Shown piece by piece: positions 1-7,266 of a stretch of DNA of 25,782 bases. The notes beneath the pieces are model-generated. The model did no database searches. It worked only from the letters and a program-made list of their open reading frames with translations, and was not told the origin of the DNA. Origin of the DNA: an uncultured Porphyromonadaceae bacterium (GTDB lineage Bacteria; Bacteroidota; Bacteroidia; Bacteroidales; Muribaculaceae); assembly GCA_900548705.1 (NCBI GenBank), contig URLF01000036.1, positions 1 through 25,782 of the forward strand, in the 5' to 3' direction. The translations under genes were made by a program, and so were the position numbers. Within the stretch, counting starts at the first letter, position 1. Each line of letters starts with the position of its first letter.

Positions 1-1
1 T

Positions 2-259
2 CTGAGTTTCGACATAGAGAGCCGTGAATACAACGGCCGCTGGTATACCAGCATCCGTGGTTGGAAAGCAGAACCCGCCACCGAAGGCGCACCGGCTGCT
101 GCACAGGCTTATCCCGCTGCCCCCACCTTCCCCCAGCCCGCACCCGGATTCGGCGCAGCTCCCCAAGCGCCCGCTTATGGCGCACCTCAGGCAGCTCCCG
201 GCGGTTTCCCCACCCCTCCCGCTCCCGCAGAAGCAGCCAACGACGACCTCCCCTTCTGA
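2..259 (+). CDS. DUF3127 family OB-fold-like protein, C-terminal part (5' end outside window)
   Basis: Only the last 85 residues lie in the window; the frame is open from base 2 to a TGA at 257-259. The visible start (SFDIESREYNGRWYTSIRGW) matches the end of the DUF3127 domain found in Bacteroidota, thought to be an SSB-like OB fold. It is followed by a low-complexity linker of about 55 residues rich in Ala, Pro, Gly and Gln. The chain ends in DDLPF, the acidic-hydrophobic tip that SSB proteins use to recruit partners. A role in single-stranded DNA handling is therefore plausible but inferred. The canonical ssb gene is a less likely alternative, because the SREYNGRWYT signature is that of DUF3127. 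Confidence 0.82.
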   Translation: MSFDIESREYNGRWYTSIRGWKAEPATEGAPAAAQAYPAAPTFPQPAPGFGAAPQAPAYGAPQAAPGGFPTPPAPAEAANDDLPF

Positions 260-344
260 TGCTGGCCCTACATTAAGGAGAGACCGACGTAGTCGATACA
301 TATCTATCGAAAGAACATCGCTTCGTGATGTTGCCCCGGAGTCC

Positions 345-378
345 ACATCGCTCCCGGCCATACATCCCGGAGCGATGT
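345..378. terminator. Stem-loop downstream of the DUF3127 gene
   Basis: A perfect 10-bp stem (ACATCGCTCC at 345-354, GGAGCGATGT at 369-378) with a 14-base loop lies 85 bases after the DUF3127 stop. A second copy of ACATCGCT at 315-322 could pair with the same 3' arm. The tract after the stem is only moderately T-rich, so terminator function is likely but not certain. The rest of the 319-base gap (260-578) holds the brkB promoter and no gene that I can support. Confidence 0.5.
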
Positions 379-522
379 CCTTTATATCCCCATCCCAACT
401 TTTACCACACACATTTGTTAACAATATCGTATACCCATATCTTGTCGATAATGGAAACAGGAGCCGCCAAGAGCCGGAATCGGCCCTTTAACTCACCGCA
501 TTCAATAAACTCGACAGACTTG

Positions 523-553
523 TTGACAAATAGACGTTTTTTTGTTAAATTTG
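523..553 (+). promoter_or_regulatory. Bacteroidota-type promoter for the BrkB-family gene
   Basis: TTG at 523-525, a 20-base spacer and TAAATTTG at 546-553 match the Bacteroidota housekeeping consensus (TTTG, 19-21 bases, TANNTTTG). The start site would fall near 558, giving a leader of about 20 bases before the ATG at 579. Confidence 0.7.
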
Positions 554-578
554 CCAAGTCGGAACAAAACCACATCTA

Positions 579-1976
579 ATGGAGAATCCCAAAGAAGAAA
601 AGAAAACGGGAAAAACGTCGGGATGGATTGCCAGGCTTACCACAAAAGGGATGAACTGGTATAACTACTCCACCTCCGGGGTGTGGAGCGACACGCGACG
701 CAACTGGAAAGTCAACCTTATGAAGACGGCCAATCTATCGGTAAGGTCATTCCTCAACGCCGACCTCCAGAATCGCGCCGCATCCCTGACCTACCAGACG
801 TTACTCGCAATAGTCCCCGCGCTGGCGTTGTTATTTGCCATATGCCGGGGGTTCGGCTTCCAGAATCTCGTCGAAAGCCAACTGTTCAGCTCTTTTCCAG
901 CCCAGTCTAAGGCGGTAGCCACAGCCCTGAAATTCGTCGACTCTTATCTCGCCCAATCATCTGAAGGAATCTTTGTCGGCATAGGTATCATTTTCCTGTT
1001 ATGGACCCTGATATCCCTGTTGTCAAATGTCGAGGACGCGTTCAACAAAATCTGGGGAATCCCTCAGGGACGCACTATCTGGAGAAAAATCACCGACTAC
1101 ACAGCTATCTTCCTGATTCTGCCGGTGCTGATGATATGCGCCAGCGGTATCACCGTCTTCATGTCCACGACCATCCAGGACAACCTGCCGATTGACTTTG
1201 TGTCCCCGATTGTCTCAACCATCCTTGACTGCTCATCACTGGTATTGGTATGGTTGTTCTTCGCGGGAAGTTACATGCTGATACCCAACACCAAGGTAAA
1301 ATTCAAAAATGCGTTCATAGCAGGCATGCTGGCCGGAACTGCATTCCTGATTCTCCAATGGCTGTTTGTCAACGGACAGATATACGTCACGAAATACAAC
1401 GCCATTTACGGATCATTCTCATTCCTCCCACTGTTGCTCATATGGTTGCAACTTGTCTGGCTCATCACCCTCTCCGGAGCGGTCTACTGCTACTCCTCAC
1501 AAAACATATTCGAGTTCAGTTTCACCAACGAAATCTCCAAAATTTCCGATGATTACCGTTGGAGGATTGTACTCTGCGTGATGACAATAGCCACAGTCCG
1601 TTTCGCCAAGGAGGAGAAGCCCCTGACAACCCATCAGATTTCAGAGCAATACGGTCTGCCGATTTCACTGGTGACCGCCGCCGTGAATCGTCTGCTCAGT
1701 GCGGGACTGCTCCTGAATGTGGTAGACAAACCCGGCGACGATGTCTGCAGCTTCGTACCTTCGGTCTCCCCGGCCACTCTTACGTTAGGAGAAGTAATCC
1801 GAAAAGTCGCGGACACAGGATCATCGGGATTCATACCCGGATTCGACAAACGGTTCGGGCATCTCAACACCACCATCGACTCACTGCACAAAGCGGCTTT
1901 TGAAAAAGCCGACACAATACTCGTATCATCTTTAACCATTAATGACATCAAAAATGAAAAGCCCAATCGCAACTGA
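579..1976 (+). CDS. YihY/BrkB family inner-membrane protein
   Basis: A 465-residue protein. The core (about residues 60-310) carries the six hydrophobic segments and conserved features of the YihY/BrkB family, including NADLQNRAASLTYQTLLAIVP at its start, the WTLISLLSNVEDAFNKIW segment, and YGSFSFLPLLLIWLQLVWLI near the end. These proteins were once annotated as ribonuclease BN, which is wrong; their real function is uncertain, with transport or envelope roles proposed. Residues about 340-430 form a soluble C-terminal domain that resembles a winged helix (TTHQISEQYGLPISLVTAAV), common in Bacteroidota members. It has its own promoter and overlaps the downstream RidA gene by 23 bases, so the two are probably co-translated. 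The membrane family is secure; its substrate is unknown. Confidence 0.88.
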   Translation: MENPKEEKKTGKTSGWIARLTTKGMNWYNYSTSGVWSDTRRNWKVNLMKTANLSVRSFLNADLQNRAASLTYQTLLAIVPALALLFAICRGFGFQNLVESQLFSSFPAQSKAVATALKFVDSYLAQSSEGIFVGIGIIFLLWTLISLLSNVEDAFNKIWGIPQGRTIWRKITDYTAIFLILPVLMICASGITVFMSTTIQDNLPIDFVSPIVSTILDCSSLVLVWLFFAGSYMLIPNTKVKFKNAFIAGMLAGTAFLILQWLFVNGQIYVTKYNAIYGSFSFLPLLLIWLQLVWLITLSGAVYCYSSQNIFEFSFTNEISKISDDYRWRIVLCVMTIATVRFAKEEKPLTTHQISEQYGLPISLVTAAVNRLLSAGLLLNVVDKPGDDVCSFVPSVSPATLTLGEVIRKVADTGSSGFIPGFDKRFGHLNTTIDSLHKAAFEKADTILVSSLTINDIKNEKPNRN

Positions 1977-2328
1977 CAAGGCTCCCGGAGCTATCGGCCC
2001 CTACAGCCAGGCTATCGACTGCGGACCCTTCCTCTTCGCGTCCGGTCAAATTCCCCTTATCCCCGAAACCGGTGAAATCCCCGAAGGGATAACCGAGCAG
2101 ACACGCCAGTCGCTCCGTAATGTGAAGGCCATTCTCGAAGCCGCCGGCCTGACAATGGACAACGTTGTAAAGACCACCGTATATCTCGCCGACATGGGCG
2201 ACTTCGCCGCCATGAACGCCGTTTATGCCGAAGCCTTCAACGCCCCCTATCCCGCACGTTCAGCTGTAGCCGTGCGCGAACTTCCCAAGAAAGTCCTGGT
2301 GGAAATCGAAGTGCTCGCAGCCAAATAA
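1954..2328 (+). CDS. ridA: RidA family enamine/imine deaminase
   Basis: 124 residues from the ATG at 1954, the usual RidA length. An upstream in-frame ATG at 1942 adds only four residues and is not the family's usual start. RidA hydrolyses reactive enamines/imines such as 2-aminoacrylate made by PLP enzymes, protecting other PLP enzymes; it acts as a cytoplasmic trimer. Visible signatures are DKAPGAIGPYSQAI at 8-21, SGQIPL at 30-35, the substrate-binding Arg102 in YPARSAV and Glu117 in VEIEV. It overlaps the 3' end of the BrkB gene by 23 bases, and ends at a strong bidirectional terminator. Nothing in the neighbourhood points to a special substrate, so the general housekeeping role is the best call. 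Confidence 0.93.
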   Translation: MKSPIATDKAPGAIGPYSQAIDCGPFLFASGQIPLIPETGEIPEGITEQTRQSLRNVKAILEAAGLTMDNVVKTTVYLADMGDFAAMNAVYAEAFNAPYPARSAVAVRELPKKVLVEIEVLAAK

Positions 2329-2355
2329 GCCATTCTTCTCCATTCTCACTTACAA

Positions 2356-2391
2356 AAAGGTCTGTCTGGTGTTTGTGCCAGACAGACCTTT
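2356..2391. terminator. Bidirectional terminator between ridA and the Crp-family gene
   Basis: A perfect 14-bp stem (AAAGGTCTGTCTGG at 2356-2369, CCAGACAGACCTTT at 2378-2391) with an eight-base loop lies between two converging genes. The A-run before it provides T residues for minus-strand termination. Confidence 0.85.
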
Positions 2392-2411
2392 CCATATCCA
2401 TGTATTTACAT

Positions 2412-2430
2412 GGCCGGGCTATCCCCGGCC
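2412..2430 (-). terminator. GC-rich hairpin just after the Crp-family gene
   Basis: GGCCGGG at 2412-2418 pairs with CCCGGCC at 2424-2430, seven bases past the minus-strand stop at 2437. There is no T-run after it; it may act with the larger hairpin at 2356-2391 as a tandem terminator. Confidence 0.45.
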
Positions 2431-2436
2431 TGACAA

Positions 2437-3135
2437 TCAGCCGTATTTTGAAATTTTGCGGAGCTGCGGTTCGTCAAGGATTCTTATCCGACGACCGTCA
2501 ACCGTGATAAGCTTCTCGGCAACGAAACCTGAGAGGGTACGGATGGCGTTGGAAGTGGTCATATTGGAGAGATTGGCCAAATCTTCACGCGCCATATATA
2601 TTTTAAGAGTCATATTGTCATCCTCGAAACCATAATGGTCGCTCAAGACAATCAAAGCTTCAGCCAGGCGTCCACGGATATGTTTCTGCGTGAGGTTGAC
2701 AATCTTGGTATCCGAACCGCCGAGATTGCGCGACAGCTCGTGGATGAAGAACCAGGCGAGCTTGCGGTTGTTGTTAATCATATCCTTGACCAAAGTCATA
2801 GGGAGGGTGCCGACCGTGGAGGGCTCAAAAGCCGCCGCTGACGAATTGTAACGTTCATTGGCGAAATACGCGCGGTAGCCGAAATATTGCACCGACCTTA
2901 TCAGGCGAAGAATCTGCACGCGGCCTCCCACACCATCCTTGAATTTCTTGACTTTGCCTTGCAGAAGACACCAGAGATATTCCGGCTCCTCCCCCTCGGC
3001 ATAGATCATTTGGTTTTTCTTGAAGTTATGGATAACGAACGCATCGATAATCCGACGTTTCTCCTCGTTGTTGAGAACCGTCCAGATTTCCGACATATCC
3101 TCGCTCATTACCTTTTCAAGCGCTTTCTTTATCAT
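2437..3135 (-). CDS. Crp/Fnr family transcriptional regulator
   Basis: A 232-residue protein with an N-terminal cyclic-nucleotide-binding-like beta-roll (about residues 20-130; FKKNQMIYAEGEEPEYLWCL and LQGKVKKFKDG are the typical strand-turn segments) and a C-terminal winged helix (about 155-225; REDLANLSNMTTSNAIRTL is the recognition region). The N-terminal part lacks a four-Cys iron-sulfur pattern like that of Fnr and shows no clear cAMP-binding PRSA-type arginine motif, so the effector cannot be told. It reads away from the tRNA-Met gene from its own consensus promoter. A 12-bp palindrome sits at the predicted start site and may be an autoregulatory operator. Later Met residues at 10 and 14 are alternative starts. 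Confidence 0.88.
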   Translation of the reverse strand: MIKKALEKVMSEDMSEIWTVLNNEEKRRIIDAFVIHNFKKNQMIYAEGEEPEYLWCLLQGKVKKFKDGVGGRVQILRLIRSVQYFGYRAYFANERYNSSAAAFEPSTVGTLPMTLVKDMINNNRKLAWFFIHELSRNLGGSDTKIVNLTQKHIRGRLAEALIVLSDHYGFEDDNMTLKIYMAREDLANLSNMTTSNAIRTLSGFVAEKLITVDGRRIRILDEPQLRKISKYG

Positions 3136-3209
3136 ATTTATCTGACTTTTCCGGCCTCGGCGCTCTCCACACCTGACCGCATAGAATCAAACTCGGATTA
3201 TTCCTTTTA

Positions 3210-3221
3210 TGTTTTAAAACA
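3210..3221. promoter_or_regulatory. Palindrome at the predicted start site of the Crp-family gene
   Basis: TGTTTTAAAACA is a perfect 12-bp palindrome that abuts the minus-strand -7 element at 3222-3229 and covers the predicted transcription start. The position suits a repressor site, possibly for the regulator itself. Confidence 0.35.
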
Positions 3222-3251
3222 CAAAGTTACAACAATTTTTCCAACCTCCAA
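3222..3251 (-). promoter_or_regulatory. Promoter of the Crp-family regulator
   Basis: Read on the minus strand: TTG (3251-3249), a 19-base spacer, then TAACTTTG (3229-3222). This is a full match to the Bacteroidota consensus. It predicts a leader of about 80 bases before the start codon at 3135. Confidence 0.78.
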
Positions 3252-3329
3252 CTTTTTACTGATATTTTCCATTTTTCCCTCCTACATAACCAGCCGTTTA
3301 TACTCAATAGAAAAAAAGTGTTGAAAAAT

Positions 3330-3360
3330 TTTGTCAGTTCGGAAAGATTGTCTAACTTTG
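3330..3360 (+). promoter_or_regulatory. Promoter of the tRNA-Met gene
   Basis: TTTG at 3330-3333, a 19-base spacer and TAACTTTG at 3353-3360 give a full consensus match. The predicted transcript has a leader of about 75 bases before the mature tRNA. It diverges from the Crp-family promoter. Confidence 0.8.
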
Positions 3361-3440
3361 CACTCGCAAAGACGCAAGAGGCGCAGGCAACTCTCCGCAA
3401 GGCCGCTCAGAAACAAGCAGCCGATGAGAGAAAGACAGAT

Positions 3441-3517
3441 GGCGGGATAGCTCAGTTGGTTAGAGCGTCGGATTCATAACCCGGAGGTCCCGAGTTCAAT
3501 TCTCGGTCCCGCTACCA
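3441..3517 (+). tRNA. tRNA-Met (CAT anticodon), elongator type, CCA encoded
   Basis: A complete cloverleaf can be drawn: acceptor GGCGGGA with TCCCGCT (first pair G-U), D-stem GCTC/GAGC, anticodon loop TTCATAA with CAT, T-arm CCGAG TTCAATT CTCGG, discriminator A and genomic CCA. The lowest anticodon-stem pair (position 31 with 39) is an A-C mismatch. The initiator hallmarks (unpaired first base, three G-C pairs in the anticodon stem) are absent. A CAT-anticodon tRNA-Ile2, read through lysidine, is the main alternative, but the acceptor stem fits the elongator tRNA-Met better. Confidence 0.92.
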
Positions 3518-3520
3518 TCA

Positions 3521-3550
3521 GAAACGGTCATCCAATCGGATGACCGTTTC
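3521..3550 (+). terminator. Terminator of the tRNA-Met transcript
   Basis: A perfect 13-bp stem (GAAACGGTCATCC at 3521-3533, GGATGACCGTTTC at 3538-3550) with an AATC loop begins three bases after the tRNA CCA and is followed by GCTTTTGTCT. Confidence 0.88.
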
Positions 3551-3605
3551 GCTTTTGTCTCCCTATATGCTTCCCGTCTCAATGCGTCATGATTTGACGA
3601 TTTTT

Positions 3606-3622
3606 CGTATCTTTGCGATACG
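3606..3622 (+). promoter_or_regulatory. Palindromic -7 element upstream of ispD
   Basis: TATCTTTG (3608-3615) fits the -7 consensus TANNTTTG, but no good -33 element lies 19-21 bases upstream. The same bases lie in an inverted repeat (CGTATC at 3606-3611, GATACG at 3617-3622) followed by TTTTT, so a small terminator hairpin is an alternative reading. The ispD ATG is at 3638. Confidence 0.45.
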
Positions 3623-3637
3623 TTTTTAGCAATCCCG

Positions 3638-4336
3638 ATGGCTTTATTTGACACATATATAATAATAGTAGCGGCTGGAAGCGGGAGCCGGTTCGGTTCC
3701 GAGGTTCCCAAACAGTTCTGCCTTCTTGACGGGAGGCCGGTGGTGATGCATGCCATAGAGCGGCTTCTTGAGGCCGTGCCGGGGGCCACCCCCATACTCG
3801 TCATCTCCCCATCCGAGCAATCCAGATGGGAAAAACTGTGTGAGGATTTCCATTTCACTTCCCCGCTTGTTGTCCACGGAGGAGCGACACGCTGGGAATC
3901 GGTCAAGAACGGACTCGCGGCAATCCCTTCAGACTCCCGCCCGAATTCCATCGTCCTTATACATGACGGAGCGCGTCCGCTGGTTGATGCCCCCACGGTG
4001 AAACGCGTCTGCGCGGCAGCCGTCAACACCGACGGCGCGATACCAGCCGTAGCGGTCAGCGACTCGCTGCGCCAGATTGACGCGGACGGTGTAAGTTCCA
4101 TCCCAGTCAACCGAAGTGATTTCCGGGCAGTCCAGACCCCGCAGGGATTTATCCTCTGGAGATTGCGCGAGGCCTATTCCCTCCCCTACCAGGAGTCGTT
4201 CACCGATGACGCGTCGGTGATGGCCGAAGCGGGATTCGAGAACATTTTCCTGGTGGAAGGCAACCCCGACAACATCAAAATCACCAACCCACGCGACATC
4301 CTCATAGCAGAGGCGATAATGTCTGCGGCAAAGTAG
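3638..4336 (+). CDS. ispD: 2-C-methyl-D-erythritol 4-phosphate cytidylyltransferase
   Basis: 232 residues, normal for IspD. The enzyme couples CTP with MEP to make CDP-methylerythritol in the non-mevalonate isoprenoid pathway, in the cytoplasm. The nucleotide-binding start VAAGSGSRFG (residues 11-20), the conserved Lys25 in PKQF, GGATRWESV (81-89) and HDGARP (109-114) are all present. A C-terminal TDDASV segment and DNIKIT also match the family. It is followed after 32 bases by recG with no terminator between, so the two are probably co-transcribed. The upstream tRNA terminator separates it from the tRNA unit. No anomaly was seen. Confidence 0.96.
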   Translation: MALFDTYIIIVAAGSGSRFGSEVPKQFCLLDGRPVVMHAIERLLEAVPGATPILVISPSEQSRWEKLCEDFHFTSPLVVHGGATRWESVKNGLAAIPSDSRPNSIVLIHDGARPLVDAPTVKRVCAAAVNTDGAIPAVAVSDSLRQIDADGVSSIPVNRSDFRAVQTPQGFILWRLREAYSLPYQESFTDDASVMAEAGFENIFLVEGNPDNIKITNPRDILIAEAIMSAAK

Positions 4337-4368
4337 CCCCATATCATTTCTGTCACACCACCCCATAG

Positions 4369-6459
4369 ATGGCTACCCCGCGCGAATTCGACATAAAATA
4401 TCTCAAGGGTATAGGCCCGGTCAAGGCCAAACTCCTTGATGAGGAACTGGGCATCAAGTCGCTTCACGACCTGGTGCATCATTTCCCGACCCATTATGTC
4501 GACCGCTCGAAAATCTATCCCATCCGCTCATTCCGCGACGAGATGCCCTACATACAGGTCAGGGGTAGATTCGTCAGTTTCACAATCCACGGCGAAGGGG
4601 CCAAACGCCGGTTGACCGGCCTATTCACCGACGGGACAGCCACGATGGAAGTGGTGTGGTTTCAGCGCATAAAAGCCCTGCAGGAGGCATATCATACCGG
4701 TTCGGAATACATCCTTTTCGGGAAGCCCCGCGAATTCAATGGCCGCTGGAGCATGACCCATCCCGAGGTGGACCTTCCGGAATCAGCCACCGCCTCGCAA
4801 GGGTTGCGGGGGGTGTACCCCCTCACGGAGAAACTGCGCAACAGAGGCGTGACCTCCCGGATGATTTTCCAGTGGATAAGCAATGCCCTGGCGACGGTAA
4901 GGCACTTCGAAGAAACCCTTCCTGCCGAGATTCTGACCCAACGGCAACTCCTCGACGCGGATTCGGCATTGCGCACCATACACAACCCACGCAATCACGA
5001 CGCGCTCAACCGCGCACGCCTGCGCCTGAAATTCGAGGAACTTTTCTACCTGCAGCTCAACATACGTCGTTACGCCTGCAAACGGGCCGCGTCAGTCCAA
5101 GGACGTCCCTTCCCACGCATAGGGATGTTCTTCAACAACTTCTATTCCCAAGTGTTGCCCTTTCCGCTTACCGGGGCCCAGAAACGGGTGTTGAAGGAAA
5201 TCAGGGCGGATGTCGGGTCAGGAAAACAGATGAACCGTCTGGTCCAGGGAGATGTCGGCTCGGGAAAGACCATAGTCGCGTTGATGGCTATGCTTATGGC
5301 GCTCGACAACGCCACTCAGGCTTGCCTAATGGCACCGACGGAGATTCTTGCCACCCAGCATTACGAGTCAATCCGTGGAATGGCCGCGCAGCTCGGGGTC
5401 AATGTCAAGTTGCTGACAGGCTCCACCCGCAAAAAGGAGAGGGAAGAAATCGCCGCCGGACTGGCTGACGGCTCGCTGCATATCCTTGTCGGCACCCACG
5501 CGGTCATCGAGGACAATGTCCGTTTCCGCAATCTCGGACTCGCGGTGATTGACGAACAACACCGTTTCGGAGTAATGCAACGGGCGCGTCTGTGGGGCAA
5601 GAATGTCATCCCTCCCCATATTTTGGTGATGACCGCCACCCCCATTCCGCGCACACTCGCCATGACCCTTTACGGCGACTTGGATGTATCAGTCATTGAT
5701 GAACTTCCTCCGGGTCGCAAGCCTGTCACCACCCTCCTGCGGTTTGACGACCAGCGACAACAGGTCTACCGCTCCATCGGGCGGCAATTGGCCGAGGGAC
5801 GACAGGTCTACATCGTCTACCCTCTTATCCTTGAAAATGAGAAACTCGACCTGAAATGTCTCGAGGAGGGCTATGACCTGATTCGCGAGACATTCCCATC
5901 CTACAATGTCGTCTACGTCCATGGCAAGATGAAGCCGAAAGAAAAGGACTACCAGATGAAACTCTTCATCGAGAACAAGGCCCAGATAATGGTGGCCACA
6001 ACGGTGATAGAGGTCGGGGTCAATGTCCCCAACGCGTCAGTGATGGTTATAGAGAACGCCGAACGGTTCGGCCTGTCGCAGCTCCATCAGCTGAGGGGAC
6101 GCGTGGGACGTGGAGCCGACCAGAGCTTTTGCGTGCTGATGTCGAAACGCAAGATTGCCGGCGATACCCGCAAACGTCTTGAGATAATGACCTCCACCAC
6201 CGACGGCTTCCTTATCGCCGAGGCCGACCTGAAGACCCGTGGCCCAGGCGACCTGGAGGGGACAATGCAAAGCGGCATGCCGATGGAGCTGCATGTCGCC
6301 AACCTCGCGACCGACGGCCAGATTGTCCAGATCGCCAGGGATTCGGTCGATGCCATACTCGCCACAGATCCCTCCCTTTCTGCTCCAGGTCACGATATGT
6401 TGTTGCCTGAACTCGCGCGACTGTTCTCGCGAAAAACCGATATGAGCCGGATTTCATAA
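4369..6459 (+). CDS. recG: ATP-dependent DNA helicase RecG
   Basis: 696 residues, the usual RecG length. RecG remodels stalled replication forks and Holliday junctions as a monomeric double-strand DNA translocase. Domains in order: an N-terminal wedge/OB-fold domain (about 1-270, with YLKGIGPVKAKLL near the start), helicase domain 1 with Walker A GDVGSGKT at 294-301 and the DEQHRFG box at about 395-401, then helicase domain 2 with TTVIEVGVNVPNA and QLRGRVGRG. The TRGPGDLEGT motif near the end is the RecG-specific region that couples translocation to branch migration. It lies 32 bases after ispD, likely in one transcript. No missing motif was seen. Confidence 0.97.
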   Translation: MATPREFDIKYLKGIGPVKAKLLDEELGIKSLHDLVHHFPTHYVDRSKIYPIRSFRDEMPYIQVRGRFVSFTIHGEGAKRRLTGLFTDGTATMEVVWFQRIKALQEAYHTGSEYILFGKPREFNGRWSMTHPEVDLPESATASQGLRGVYPLTEKLRNRGVTSRMIFQWISNALATVRHFEETLPAEILTQRQLLDADSALRTIHNPRNHDALNRARLRLKFEELFYLQLNIRRYACKRAASVQGRPFPRIGMFFNNFYSQVLPFPLTGAQKRVLKEIRADVGSGKQMNRLVQGDVGSGKTIVALMAMLMALDNATQACLMAPTEILATQHYESIRGMAAQLGVNVKLLTGSTRKKEREEIAAGLADGSLHILVGTHAVIEDNVRFRNLGLAVIDEQHRFGVMQRARLWGKNVIPPHILVMTATPIPRTLAMTLYGDLDVSVIDELPPGRKPVTTLLRFDDQRQQVYRSIGRQLAEGRQVYIVYPLILENEKLDLKCLEEGYDLIRETFPSYNVVYVHGKMKPKEKDYQMKLFIENKAQIMVATTVIEVGVNVPNASVMVIENAERFGLSQLHQLRGRVGRGADQSFCVLMSKRKIAGDTRKRLEIMTSTTDGFLIAEADLKTRGPGDLEGTMQSGMPMELHVANLATDGQIVQIARDSVDAILATDPSLSAPGHDMLLPELARLFSRKTDMSRIS

Positions 6460-6503
6460 GGTAGATTATCCAAGACTGTAGCCTTCAAGACATTGCACAT
6501 TTT

Positions 6504-6589
6504 ATTACGGTCTGTGCAAAACATATGACCGTAATTATGCGCAAAACATCACCCATTTTTAAGTTGTTTAAAAACATGCTGTAAAACAT
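6504..6589. repeat. Inverted repeat plus four AAAACAT copies in the recG-ndk gap
   Basis: A perfect 9-bp inverted repeat (ATTACGGTC at 6504-6512, GACCGTAAT at 6527-6535) with a 14-base spacer lies 44 bases after recG. AAAACAT occurs at 6518, 6543, 6571 and 6583; the first two copies share GCAAAACAT. No T-run follows the stem. It could be a weak recG terminator or a cluster of regulator sites; the role is unknown. Confidence 0.4.
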
Positions 6590-6698
6590 ATTTCCTCAAC
6601 TCTTTATTTCACAATGAGTTAACATCATTTCTCCTGACATCGCCTGATTATTAAACTATTTTAATACTGAATTTTTTCCCGAAGAGCTTTATTTTTAG

Positions 6699-6706
6699 TA
6701 ACTTTG
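6699..6706 (+). promoter_or_regulatory. -7 element of the ndk promoter
   Basis: TAACTTTG at 6699-6706 is a full -7 match. The -33 position shows only a T-run ending near 6677 in place of TTTG. The predicted start lies near 6711, giving a leader of about 60 bases that contains a hairpin at 6719-6735. Confidence 0.6.
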
Positions 6707-6718
6707 GAAAGACAAAAC

Positions 6719-6735
6719 AACCCGCGTCGCGGGTT
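6719..6735 (+). terminator. Terminator-like hairpin in the ndk leader
   Basis: AACCCGC (6719-6725), loop GTC, GCGGGTT (6729-6735), then TATTGTTT. It starts only about eight bases after the predicted start site of ndk. It may stop transcription early (attenuation) or protect the 5' end of the mRNA. Confidence 0.45.
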
Positions 6736-6771
6736 TATTGTTTACAAACCGACACCTAACATCCCGCCCCA

Positions 6772-7239
6772 ATGCAAACCACCCTCGTCATCATCAAACC
6801 ATCGGGAATACAAAGAGGAATTTCCGGAGAAGTAATATCACGTTTTGAGAAAAAAGGCCTGATAATTGCCGGCATAAAGATGATGGAGCTGTCAGAGCCG
6901 CTTTTGCGCGAGCATTACGCCCATCTCGTAAACCGCCCCTTCTTCCCCTCTTTGCTTCGTTCGATGATGGCAACTCCGGTGATTGTGATGGCAATAAAAG
7001 GTGTCGATGCCGTAGAAGTGGTGAGAGGTATGACAGGCGGCACCAACGCCCGCAAAGCCTTGCCGGGAACTATCCGTGGCGATTACGCGATGAGCGGACA
7101 AGAAAATATCGTCCACGCTTCGGATTCCCCCGAAAACGCCTCAATAGAAATAGCCCGTTTCTTCAAGGCCGGGGAAGTTTTCGACTACACCCCCACTATC
7201 CTCTCCTCTATCTACTGCGCCGATGATTTAAACGCTTAA
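6772..7239 (+). CDS. ndk: Nucleoside diphosphate kinase
   Basis: 155 residues, within the family range. Ndk moves the gamma-phosphate from ATP to other (d)NDPs through a phosphohistidine, balancing nucleotide pools in the cytoplasm. Start motif TLVIIKPSG at 4-12, NRPFFPSL at 54-61, PGTIRGDYA at 98-106 and the catalytic site NIVHASDSPE with His115 are visible. The usual NxxHGSDS reads NIVHASDS here, a mild Gly-to-Ala change. The M23 peptidase gene follows 27 bases later with no terminator, so they probably share a transcript. Its leader contains a hairpin that could modulate expression. Confidence 0.96.
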   Translation: MQTTLVIIKPSGIQRGISGEVISRFEKKGLIIAGIKMMELSEPLLREHYAHLVNRPFFPSLLRSMMATPVIVMAIKGVDAVEVVRGMTGGTNARKALPGTIRGDYAMSGQENIVHASDSPENASIEIARFFKAGEVFDYTPTILSSIYCADDLNA

Positions 7240-7266
7240 AACCTCTCTCAACACAGTCAACAGGAA

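Noticed and set aside
24..491. Open frames running from the DUF3127 gene into the 260-578 gap
   Set aside because: They are out of frame with the recognisable DUF3127 tail and encode only Pro/Ser/Arg-rich sequence; they run across a hairpin and have no recognisable family.
1942..1953. Earlier ATG for ridA
   Set aside because: It adds four residues not usual for RidA; the ATG at 1954 gives the typical start. The difference is small and cannot be fully excluded.
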